The notes beneath the pieces were generated by a model. That model saw nothing but the letters and a program-made list of their open reading frames with translations, ran no database searches and was not told the DNA's origin. A stretch of DNA of 64,000 nucleotides from Nepenthes gracilis (lineage: Eukaryota > Streptophyta > Magnoliopsida > Caryophyllales > Nepenthaceae), in assembly GCA_033239525.1 (NCBI GenBank), contig BSYO01000009.1, forward strand, positions 12,049,299-12,113,298. The letters are read 5' to 3'. The position numbers and the translations under genes are program-made. The number at the start of each line of letters is the position of its first letter. The stretch's first letter is position 1. Shown in pieces: positions 33,948-44,049 of the stretch.

Positions 33948-34855
33948 CCACTAGAGCAGCGTCAACAATCCCAAAACTGTACAGCTGATCACCTCTTCTT
34001 CTTGAATATGTTGTAAGGAGAGTTGAAGCAATGGCAGTATTGACTCTAGTATCCTGGGATGATTTCTGCCCCTAAATATCATTAGTCTGAAGCAAATCAT
34101 CACTCTTTGAAATGCCAAGAATTCAAGCACCAATTGCCATCCATTAAAGGGGCCCTGCAAAAAGTAGTATAGCATACAAGTGGAGATGAAACTCTCTCCT
34201 AGAGAACAAGTAACTTCAAAGTAAAGCTCTCGTGATGTAGAACTCAGCATGCATTTTCCTGAGTTGCAAGTGTATACATAAGGAAGGAGTTTTCCTAACA
34301 TCAGAGTTGGCAACTATAGAAAAGCGCAAGATAGTCATGCTGTTGGAGCAATCTAGAAAAGAATAAAGTGAAGTCAGCTAATGAATAGTCCAACTTAGAC
34401 TTGCATGGTTAATCAAACTAGAACTAGACAACTAATCAGATAAATACTCCCGAGACTTCAATTCAACTCTTGAGGATTGCAGCTAGTGATAGGTCCGACT
34501 AAAAATAAAGATGATCCAAACCCACCACTCTCGAGTTGAGTTTAAATGACGGGTTTAGGTTGTAAGAAACTATGCTGTCAGCAGCCTCGCATAGGAATCA
34601 GGCCGTCATCAATTGGATCAAATTCGAAGGCCATGGCTACAAGCCAAGTGATGATATACTGGATGATCGAGTGATTGAATTGTCAAAGAACTGAAAGGGT
34701 CAAAGTATTGTTATCCTAGAAGCCAGTCAAAAAAGATAGATCAAAAAACATGAGCAAAGGAGAAAAAATTGTCAAATTTGATAACCAACCCTTAATTCAT
34801 AGCTAATTTCTTGATCCTTTGATAATAAATCATTAGTCAAATCGGTCAATAAGTC

Positions 34856-37800
34856 TTTTTTTTTTTTTGGTAAATAAGAAAAATATATTAAGATATAAAA
34901 TTTACAAAAATCTATAATCTATCTCCAAGTGTTTTGCCAACTTGGATACAGAACATAGAGGCTAGGGTATCCCCCGAGTGGCTTGACACTATTCATAAAT
35001 AGCAAAATAACAAAATCAACAGTGCTAAATATGTGGAATAGGAGAACGTTTCTTCTTAAGCCTTTTAGATTTTTGGAGGCTAGAGTTGGGTCCCCCTCCT
35101 TTAGAAGAAGGTGACAACCCATCAGTAGGGAAGGGAAGAGGAATATCTGATCGAGCTCGAGGAGCATCAAATTGCTTTCATATTTCTTCAATGTTCCTTC
35201 TCAACTTGCCAATACTGGTGCACGACCTTGGTTCCCCAGCATGTTGGTCAATTGGGACAACATGGTGAGAAGAGCTTATTGCAGGAGAGCCTACTACTTC
35301 ATCATGACAAGATGATCTGCTTAGAGCAGCCAACCGATCTTCATCCGTAATGGGTTGCATGGAAATGAGGGCTGCACATTTGCCAGGCTCATCATCACCA
35401 GTAGTATCAATTCCACGCTTTGTTATATCTGCAAATGAGACTGCAATGTAGCCAGCAGCAGGGTGCCGCTCTTCATTTTTATTTAAACTGCACTGCTACA
35501 CTGGGTGCATACATTCAAGTTCTTGCTTTTCAGGGAATAGCATTGAATCTAGGATTAACACAGAACATCAGAACAGCACTTGCTTGTCCCTCGGGTTCAG
35601 ACCAGCATCAGCATCCACAATCCCTTTTACTACAGCAGTGGATATTTCATCCAATAAAAGCATCCCAATTAAGCTAGATTTCTCCATAGAAGAGAGTATG
35701 CTGCACACAACAGATTGGGTGCTGCTGCTGCTAATAGGAACTATCCTCATTAGGCAGTTGTGGGAGCCATTATAGGAAGTCGTATTGTCAGTATGGGCAT
35801 TGGCCTCTGGGGCTTTAGCAGCATACGGAGCTGATAGAAGTATATCCTGCATACATTGTTGCTTACTATCATTAGCATCCCAGCTAATACAAGCTTCAAC
35901 CATATTTGGCATTGGTATCACAGCATCAACAGATGGAGGCTGGTTCAGTTCAGAAATATCCCCAATCCTGCTAAACGAGTTGTCAAATAGATCTGGGTAG
36001 CTTTCCTTATCATCCCTCACTGCCAAATTCATCTTATGGACATATGAAGGTTCCATCAGGTCATCAGAAATTCCAATACTTCGATTGGCCTTCCTCTCCT
36101 TAGCAGTAGCCTGCTGCACATCAGCAGCTCCAGGACCCTGGAGGACAGCAAGGGAGTTATTAAGACTTGTAATTGCTTCTTGATCATCCATTACCATTTC
36201 CAGAGAAACAGCAGCATGATCTGGACAAATGGCAACAGATTGGACGGATTGCAGTTGCTCATCAGCCTGCCGGATATCCACATTCTGTGGGCTATTTGCA
36301 GCAACATGTTCATCCTGAAACAATGGAGCTGCCTGACCAATCGCAGCCTCACATGGAACAAAACCAGGGTCAGGCCGATCATAACAAGACACTTTCTCAC
36401 AAGATGGATCAATTTGCTACTTAATGTCAACTTGATGACTGTCCATCATACCAGGGGCTTCTTTATACAGATCCTCGTCAGATTGTAAGACAGCAAAAGG
36501 GTTAGATGAGCACTCCGCAGAAGCATTTTCAAGCAAACTCTGCTGAACTCATTTCGGATTCTTCCTTTTAGGGGAAGGTTGAACCAGTCTGGAGTAGGGG
36601 TTTTTCACTTTCCTACCTGTAGGATGAAACTCCATCAGAGTTTTGCACTGGGCAGCATTATGCCCACCCTTCCTGCAACTGCTACTCCTTGAGTATTTCC
36701 ATTGGCATTCAACCTCAACTTCCACAAAAGACTCCTCCCCATTAGCAGATATCGTTCCAGGGGTCAATCTGATTTTTGTGGGAAGAACTGCATCAATCCT
36801 CACTACAATGCAAACACGAGCAAAATGCATGCGGTCCAAGTTGGCTGTGTTATCATCCAAGTGAAGTGGTTTGCCCACCGCACTGATAATCCAACTGAGC
36901 CCCAAAGGGGTTCAGTATTTAGCAGGGACATTTCTCAGATTAATCCAAACCGGGAGAGTTTTATGGTTCTCTTTAACCTTGGGTATTCCCGGTTGCCATC
37001 GTTTCAGAAATAGTGGTTTTCCCCCAAATGCCCAAGGGCCCTGGCAAGACAAGCATCCAATTGAGCATCAGATGATAATTTGAAAAGGAAGAACCCATTG
37101 GCATTCTCAGCAACATGACAGATGCCAAATCGCACCCATATATGTCGTACAATATGGCTAAAAGCATGAAAATGTAGAGATTTGTCAGTGAAGTAACCAA
37201 ATAACATTGTTCCCCAAACTTCCTTACTTTGTTGGATAACGTCTGGAGGGGAGAAATAGATGCTACCTCTCCCACAACACTCTGCGGAGGGTAGAATTTC
37301 AATTCTGCGTTGGAATGCATACCTCTATTCTAGACAATGGCAGACCAGGAAAATTTGGTCACCATCGGCCCTTCCGTGGGATTCAAACTAGAGGGTCTAG
37401 AGCCGCCATCTGCGGCCAAATCTGCTGCCTCTGCATGCCCGGGTATTCCATTAATATCAAGAGCGATTTTGGGTTTCAGCTCCAAGATAGAATCAACATC
37501 CGTAGATTGCTTCGTAAATCTAGGGCTAGTCTCGGAAGCTGCAGAAGGACCTGGGGCTGCCTTTATACAAAACGGATCATCTAGCTCCTGAGCTAGCAAC
37601 AATGCAGAGCCCTTGCCAGTGCTCGCAGAAGGAGACAAACGAGACAAAGGAAGGGGGGAGAGAATCGGAATCGAGAAGAGCGTTAGGTACCTTCAACGGA
37701 AAAGGGCCCAAAAGCAGAGGAAGAGAGGCGAGAGCATAGGAGGGGGAGATTGGGTGAAGGGAAGGGATGCCGGCACCCCAGAGACACCAGCCATGGCTGG

Positions 37801-37877
37801 TGGTGCCGGCGAACCCAGTAATCACACTAAAGAGGCAGGAAGAAAGGGATTAAAAATTTTAGAGAGAAGACAGAGCT
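34856..37877 (-). mobile_element. ORF1-only LINE-like element (LINE-A)
   Basis: Minus orientation, with a poly(A) end seen as a T13 run at 34856-34868. An 11-bp imperfect target duplication GGTCAA(T/C)AAGT flanks it at 34844-34854 and 37878-37888. The 5' end CTCTGTCTTCTCTCTA matches LINE-B (CTCTGCCTTCTCTCTA). The last 110 bp match LINE-B too (GATACCCTAGCCTCTATGTT, TTGGCAAAACACTTGGA, TTATTTACC). Between them is only an ORF1 of the plant L1 type and about 700 bp of 3' sequence. There is no endonuclease or RT. Confidence 0.82.
35568..37794 (-). pseudogene. LINE ORF1 protein with DUF4283 (LINE-A)
   Basis: It starts at ATG 37794 (MAGVSGVPAS). Broken frames give an N-terminal low-complexity part, then VWGTMLFGYFTDKSLHFHAF and ANGFFLFKLSSDAQLDACL, and then in one frame GLSWIISAVGKPLHLDDNTA, MHFARVCIVVRIDAVLP, a broken knuckle SSSCRKGGHNAAQC, and RLVQPSPKRKNPK. 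The middle is the DUF4283 domain common in plant LINE ORF1 and related gag-like proteins, which bind nucleic acid. The knuckle has lost its first cysteine. The C-terminal part (36392-35568) is acidic and shows no domain. At least two frameshifts and a stop after PKRKNPK interrupt it. Confidence 0.78.
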
Positions 37878-38790
37878 GGTCAACAAGTGTATCTAATGAC
37901 AAAAGCTATTGACTAGAATCCGAGGGACTGATACTAGAGGAGGTTCTGTGTTAGTTACAATCTTCTAGCAAATCATTCGAAACTACCTATTAAGCCAATA
38001 TCACAAATATGGAGGCTGGATCCTGAAATTGAGGAGATATGACCCATCATTATAACTCTACTCAACAAACCAATTAAAACTATCCACTAAACCAATGTCT
38101 ATGAACATGACAATTGGATCCCGAAAGAGATGAGATATGACACAATATCAGGACATTAATTAGCAAAATCATCTGAATGTGCATACTAAATTATATTCAT
38201 AGACGTGGTAGTTAATTCTAAATGCACTAACTCTTCAATAGGAAAACGGTTAGTTATGAGAAGTTAATTAATAGACCCCAAAATGTGCCCTGCACTTAAA
38301 AATTCCATTGACACAATAAGTTCATCATCCGATGATCTTATGATCAACGATATTATGATTAACTAATCAAAGTATCTTTCCACGTATCTAAATTTTAGAA
38401 CATCTAATTATTTACTAAGTTCTATGATTTCCAATATTTCACGTAAGTTCCTCAACACCTAGCCAGAACAAGAAGTCTGGAATATTTGATCTAGAATACC
38501 ACCACCCCACAAAATTTTGTCGGAGCCTAATTTTTAAACCCTCTATACTATCAATCTCTCTCTAACTCATTGGTCAGACAAGATTGGTGGCTTGAGTGTT
38601 ATAGGATAAATCGAGATGCCAATTCTATCCCTCTGAGTTTTTGTTTTTGTTTGTGATGCACAAGATCTAGATTGAAAGTCCAAGAGCCAACTTTGAAATT
38701 TCTCATGTCAAAACCCAAGTTCTAGGTATACATCAAGTCTATATTTTTAACTCATACAATCCAGATGGTTTTTCTTTCTCATAATATATA

Positions 38791-39631
38791 AAACATAATT
38801 TTTTGACATAACAACAAAGACAATCGGTCAAGTAATATAATATGGTAATGGTGCTTCTTTTTTGACAATATTTTTGCACATTATTTACAGATACTATTAA
38901 AATCTACTAGTGAACTCTAATTCTGCCATATCATTCTGTTAGGGTTCCATGCATTAACCTTATAGAACCTTTTCATAATTTTTTGTCCAAACAATTTACA
39001 AATTATTAACAATTTCTGAGAAAATTGGATTTTATTATATATTTTAATTTTGTGTTAATTTTATCTTCAACTTCTTCTGGACCATTGACAATTCATTTCT
39101 ATCTAACATCATAAAAAAATGTTATTTATTAAGAGAAATATTATTTATCATTCAGATGTAGAAACATATTCATTGTGAAATATGATCAGAAGATTGTGAA
39201 AATGATACAAAATCATATGATACATCGAGTTCAATTTTGTTGGAAAACCTACTTACAACTTGAGTTGCTCAAGTTGTTCTGCATGCGTGATATCTTGTAT
39301 GATTGCTCCCATGAAGAAGAGATTCTGACCTACAGTTTTATATTTCTCAACCTTCTTATTTGAGGAGAAATAAATTATAACACATCTTGGATACATAATA
39401 TAAAAATATGGCATGCATATCTAATATGACTTATGAAATAAATCTCCCGTGATAAGAAAATTTGTCTTAGAAATAAATTAATAGCAAACTAATATTTAAA
39501 GTACCAAAACTAACAAAAAGTTTGTTACTAATTCTATAATAACTTTTCCATATTTATTCCATTAGACATTCTTGGGATTGAGCCAAAATACACACAACCT
39601 GCATAGTGAAACAAACCCAAACTCTCTTGTC
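38791..39631. other. Non-coding spacer left of Tat-2
   Basis: AT-rich DNA between Gypsy-0 and Tat-2. A 62-codon plus frame at 39175-39363 matches nothing I know. The last five bases before Tat-2 (39632-39636, AAATG) are its left target-site candidate. Confidence 0.4.
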
Positions 39632-39636
39632 AAATG

Positions 39637-40657
39637 TGATGCGTCCTTAGATCCGAACTTTGAACAGATTCAGGCTGATCCGCTTGTCTGGTTCCGGCTC
39701 CGTTCATCGAGTTTGGATCCTGCACACCACTAAAACGAACAGGAGGTCAGTGTGCCGGTGGGAAGTTGCTCCACCAAAAATACTCCGACGCTCAAGTCAG
39801 TAAACAGCCTTCGAAATTTGGGAAGGTAACTGGAAATGAGAATTGAGAGGGAGAGCATAAGAGTACGTAGATTTCTAGATGAAAGAGAGGCAATGCCGTT
39901 TCATAAATTTGGACGGTGGGTGAAGGCAGTAGGCGTCTGTCAAGAGGAAGATCGCATGTGTGCCTTTGATTTGTGTTCTTTCTCTCAGTGCGTTTGGGTG
40001 CTTCGCAGAGATAGAGTACGAAATCGTCCCGAAATATGTAGTTGAGAGCGTATGTTTGTGTGGTAGAGAGTGTAGTAGTAGGCGTGCCCTGAGAGATGAC
40101 TCTATGGCTCATTTTAATGGCGGCAGAGTGATCTTCCTTGGTTGGAAGGTGTGATCCCCTGCACCATATTTAGGCGACTTTCCTTGTAAGGAATGCACAA
40201 GTTGCCTAATTAGCTGGTATTAGTTCCTTCTCTAGTGGGTAGCGGCTTTCCAAATTTCCTGCCTTCCTTTTATGTATATTACGTTGGAAGGCTCCAATTG
40301 GCAGAAATTGGGAAGATTTGGCCCATTCCTTATGGGAAAGGCGCCGATCTTATCAATATCCTTTTTTGGAGCTGGTTGGATTTATGGAAGGTGCAAAGTT
40401 AGGAAAAGAGCCGTTGCTAACCGCCTGTCGGAGTGTGGGCCCAAGTGGGCCAGTCCCACGAAAAACCATTTTATTCTTGACCTGTTATTACAGTGATTCT
40501 GGTCAACTCACGGGTTGACTACCCTAAGCGCGAGTTGGCTGCCCTCCTGTGCCTTAGTCGGTCAACGCTGGCGTTGATCGTCGAGCGAACGTTTGAGCCT
40601 TTCAGGATTTGGGCCTTCATTGACTATTGGGCCAGCCCAACTATAACATACCCATCA
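39637..40657 (-). repeat. 3' LTR of Tat-2
   Basis: Plus-strand TGATGCGTCCTTAGATCC to CATACCCATCA, 1021 bp, followed inward by the tract CTAGCCCACTATG (polypurine on the minus strand). Its family is shared with the solo LTR at 15607-16767, and the terminal ATACCCATCA is shared with Tat-1. Confidence 0.9.
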
Positions 40658-40772
40658 CTAGCCCACTATGCCGGCGGCCAGAATTTTGGCCTTCGGCATA
40701 TTCATAACGGGATGTTCCTTACTATCCCTTGCTGCTTGAAAATTTCGGAGAAATTTCGGAGAAAATTTCGGT

Positions 40773-41096
40773 GAGGCGTTGATTGAATCTGTTGACCATC
40801 TTGGTCAGATTCCCGAAAGAAAAGTTGATCGGATCTATTGACCGTCTTTTGTTAGATCTAGAGAAAAAAGTTGACCGGATCTATTGATCGTCTCTGGTCA
40901 GATCCGGAGAAGAAAGTTGACCGAATATGTTGATTGTCTCTGGTCAGATCCGGAGAAAAAAATTGATTGGATCTATTTACCGTCTTTGGTCAAATTCGAA
41001 GAAGAGAGTCAACCAGATTTGTTGACCGTCTTTGGTCAGATCTGGAGAAGAAAGTTGACCGGGTCTGTTGGCCATCTTTGGCCAGATTCCGGAGAA
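40773..41096. repeat. 46-bp tandem array in the Tat-2 3' region
   Basis: About seven units of roughly 46 bp, with the core AAAGTTGACCGGATCTATTG, then CGTCT(C/T)TGGTCAGATCCGGAGAA. Each unit has a TCCGGA or its decayed form and a GGTCA. It occupies the same position as the 47-bp array of Tat-1, between polypurine tract and antisense gene, but the unit sequence is different. Confidence 0.9.
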
Positions 41097-41239
41097 CTTT
41101 GTATGAGTGCTGAGTGACGCGTTGCCATTAGCCGGCCTGTCAAGTTAAAAGTGGACACATGTCTTCACACGGTTGAACCACTATCCCAGCCATTAATGCG
41201 TCAGAAGATTTGTTCAAAAGAGGCCCATTTAGGATGCGA

Positions 41240-41330
41240 CACGTGGCAGGAATGATCGTGTGCCTTCTTGAGGAGGTTTAAGGCATTCACACTGTCCGTT
41301 AAGTTTCCCTCCTTCACACTTAATATTTTT
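41240..41330 (+). promoter_or_regulatory. Putative promoter of the Tat-2 antisense gene
   Basis: A G-box with ABRE context (GACACGTGGC, CACGTG at 41240-41245) and an AT-rich TAATATTTTTT at 41321, about 95 bp before the ATG at 41416. The TATA-like element is weak. The order G-box, TATA-like element, pyrimidine-rich leader (TTTTGTTTTGCTTCTTCGTC) parallels Tat-1. Confidence 0.45.
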
Positions 41331-41415
41331 TCACGCCTTTTGTTTTGCTTCTTCGTCTTCAACCTGCTTTCCCATCCTTCTGCAATTCTAGAAAAACCCT
41401 AACCTTCCTGCAAGC

Positions 41416-43213
41416 ATGACTTTGACTTCTGTTGCTGACATTCTCTCTGTTCTTCGAGAGGGTAACGTAAAAGAGCTATGCGTAGAGTTTAACATTCCAA
41501 AGGACATTGCGTGTAGGGTTCCGGGGAAGGATGACAGAGCCTTTGCACTGCCGACAGGACATATGACCATATACAAGACCCACCTGAGGAGCGGCCTTCG
41601 TCTTCCTCTCCTAGATGATTTACAGTCGATCATTCAGGCCTTGCGGGTCCCCATCACACAGCTTCACGCCAATGCTATACGGTATTTGTGTACTTTCTGC
41701 ATCTTTCTCCGTAAACATTCTTGAGGTTAACTATGCCAATGGTAAAGGGTCTGTTTAAGATCAACCAGGGTGGAAAGTGGGTCTCCCTGGTTTCATGCAG
41801 TGGCTTGAAGGTTAATACGGCCACCTACAACTCGTTGAAGAACTGAAAAAATTGGTTCTTCTTCATGAGTGTGAGCGAGACCTAGCCCTTGGTCAAGGAT
41901 TGGGGCCGGGTGCCCGATGTTTACACTGGGATGCCGTCGGAGGCTGAGACAGTGTCCCTTGAGTGGCTGAGGAAGTTGGTCAAGACCCACATATCTGATT
42001 TTAAGAGAGATTTCTTGGTTTCCCGGGTCGAGACCAAGAAGGTGAATTGGGGTCCGCCCTCTCCCGTCCAGAAGTTCAAGGGAGTGCCGGCATGATGCAA
42101 CCGGAGGACTCCAGGAGCCTGCTCATCTGTCCCCACCGCTGACGATTTCATCGGCCCCAGGCCCAAGAGGATAGCTGTGGAGATGCCCTCCTCATCGTCT
42201 TCAGGGCTGAACTACATCGCAGCCAGGATTTGCAGTGGTCCTGGTAGCGCCACCGAGATGGAGAAGACGTTTGAGGACCTGTCAAAAACTGGGGCCGGAG
42301 GTGTTATACTTGCGCAACCTGCGCCGCAGGTGGTTCTTCAAGCTGCGTCGGCGGAGATTTTACTAGAGCGAACCCGCGAGCCTCCGGTGGAAGCGCAGGA
42401 GCCATCAGTCGGCTCACTAGCCACGCAGCTACCGACTGAGCAGCCGGTGATTGACCTTGATCCTCTTGCGGCTACAGTGGAGGCTGTCACTGGGAAGCCC
42501 GCCATCGCCGCGAACAACATTGATGAAGGGCTCCTGGAGGACATCTTGGAGGAGGTCGCCGCCAGCTTCGCTCGTGAGGGCATCGCTTCCAGCCTGCCGC
42601 CGCTGGAGCCTGACTTGGAGGCCAGGCCTGATAGGCCCGCACAGAGAGTCTGAGAAGTATAATTTTCTGTGACGCTTTCTGCGCAACTTCTACTTTAAAG
42701 TCTCTGACTTGCTTTATCATTTGGTGCAGAAGGAGAAATTGCTGGATGTTGTGGCGAAGGAAATTGACCAGCGAGATCGAGTGATCTCTGACAGGGAGGC
42801 AGAGATCGCCTGGCTGGACGCAAAATTGGCGGCTTTAGGGGCGGCACACCGGTTGGATGCTGCCGCCTTGTAGATTGTTTTGGCCAACACGAAAGCCGAG
42901 AATGCAAGCCTAAAAGAGGAGAATGCTCGGCAGCGAGAGGAGAACGAGCGGATTATTAGGCGGCTTAGCCAACTTGGCGGGCAGTTGACAAAGCTAGGAA
43001 CCGCCTGAGTCTTCGGATATGCCCCCACGAGATTGAGCAACTGATGTGGTCATGGATGTGGGAAGGGTCAATATGTGTCGACGTATTGCGGGGCTTATTG
43101 ACCCTAATTTCCCTGTGGACCTGCTTAATATGCCAAACTGGTCCGCCCAAACCCGCAAAAGTCTCGTGAGAGATCCGCGAGACGGTCAGGTGCCTCCTCC
43201 GCCACCTCCCTAG
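41416..43213 (+). pseudogene. Tat-2 antisense gene (putative gypsy-type transposon protein) with predicted intron
   Basis: It opens MTLTSVADILSVLREGNVKE and has HMTIYKTHLRSGLRLPLLDD and NAIRYLCTFCIFLR, aligned with the Tat-1 copy. A frame offset follows near 41715; from ATG 41733 it continues MPMVKGLFKINQGGKWVSLV and KNWFFFMSVSE with stops near 41847, 41881 and 42093, then an acidic, Pro/Ala-rich linker to RPAQR. A predicted 82-nt intron (GT 42648, AG 42729, phase 0) leads to KEKLLDVVAKEIDQRDR, a coiled coil (ENASLKEENARQREENERII) with one stop near 42871, and, after a frameshift, CRRIAGLIDPNFPVDL and a polyproline end. The tail matches CRQIAPKLDPNFSVGF of Tat-1. Clearly non-functional now; related to Pfam Transposase_28 by resemblance. 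Confidence 0.72.
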
Positions 43214-43891
43214 CTTTTTGTCGATTTTTGGTCTTCCCTTTTTACTTATATCTTGTATAATGTAATATATTCGATACTAATAAAATGAGAATTCTTCCAC
43301 TTTGTGTCTATCTCTTTTTACTGCTTTATGCTTGCATGTTTACTATACTGAATAGCCAACTGAGTTGGCTGGCTGCCATTGCATTATTGCCAAAGGAGTC
43401 AAATCCTTAGATTTTTTTTATAGGCGGCTGTGTACATGTTAGCCAGCCTAGTGGTTGTGGCTTGTGAGTAAAGCCCGGTGGTGCCGCCTAAGTCATCACT
43501 TGGGCGGCCAGCCTTGGAGAAGAATTTTTTCCCTTTGACCATCATTAACTGATCACGCTATCTCCTCGTGAAGGAGGTCGTTGTGTATGCTGTGCTAACT
43601 CCCTAAGATTTTGATAGCTAATGGGCCACTTGGATGACCAAGGTTTAGATTCGACCACCTATAGGCCGCCTGAATGACCGCCTAATGGGCCGTTCGGATC
43701 ACCGAAGTTCATACTAGACCGCTTATGGGCCACCTGGTTGACCAGGGTTAAATACGACCGCCAATGGGCTGCTCGGATGACTGAGATTCATATTCGACCA
43801 CTCATGGGCCGCATGGATGACTAGAATTTAGTAACGAGAGGGTGAAAACCCTCCTGACTTAGGGACAGTCTAGGTCGGGTAACCTTGTAAG

Positions 43892-43895
<4 letters not shown>

Positions 43896-43934
<39 letters not shown>
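43896..43934. repeat. (AC)n microsatellite
   Basis: About 19 AC units followed by a short (AT)n run, in the spacer between the antisense gene and integrase of Tat-2. The spacer 43214-44050 otherwise holds loose repeats of GGGCC(G/A)C(C/T)(T/C)GGATGACC, seen at about 43620-43830. Confidence 0.9.
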
Positions 43935-43941
<7 letters not shown>

Positions 43942-44049
43942 GCACACAGAAAAGGGAAGGCAATATGTTAATGAAACACTTATTTTGACAAATTGAAACA
44001 AGCAGGTGAATGCGTACACTTAATAATGCAAGTACATACCCGAGTCCCT

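Larger units (their letters stand above)
31888..34480. other. Interior of Gypsy-0 without recognisable genes
   Basis: Apart from the duplication and LTR described separately (32437-33947), I find no supported gene. A minus frame at 33951-34313 (120 codons) has no family resemblance that I can name. The stretch is presumed decayed Gypsy-0 sequence or captured DNA. Confidence 0.4.
24741..38790 (+). mobile_element. Old Ty3/Gypsy element with nested insertions (Gypsy-0)
   Basis: About 1 kb of DNA at 24741-25811 matches sequence at 34485-34855 plus 37889-38790 in the same order. Shared landmarks are GTCATCAATTGG(C/A)TCAAATTC, AAGATAGATCAAAA, GAACATGA(T/C)A(A/G)TTGGA, CCCCAAAA(C/T)G(A/T)GCCCT and TTATTTACT. 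These are taken as its two LTRs. A plus-strand gag relic (26740-27200) lies between them. Inside it are a Tekay LTR fragment, a 3.28-kb solo LTR, a Copia LTR and LINE-A. The extent is approximate because the LTR ends are eroded. Confidence 0.65.
34485..38790 (+). repeat. 3' LTR copy of Gypsy-0, interrupted by LINE-A
   Basis: Sequence at 34485-34855 and 37889-38790 matches 24741-25811 in order and orientation. LINE-A separates the two parts exactly at its target duplication. The right end is not sharply defined; similarity fades around 38600-38790. Confidence 0.6.
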
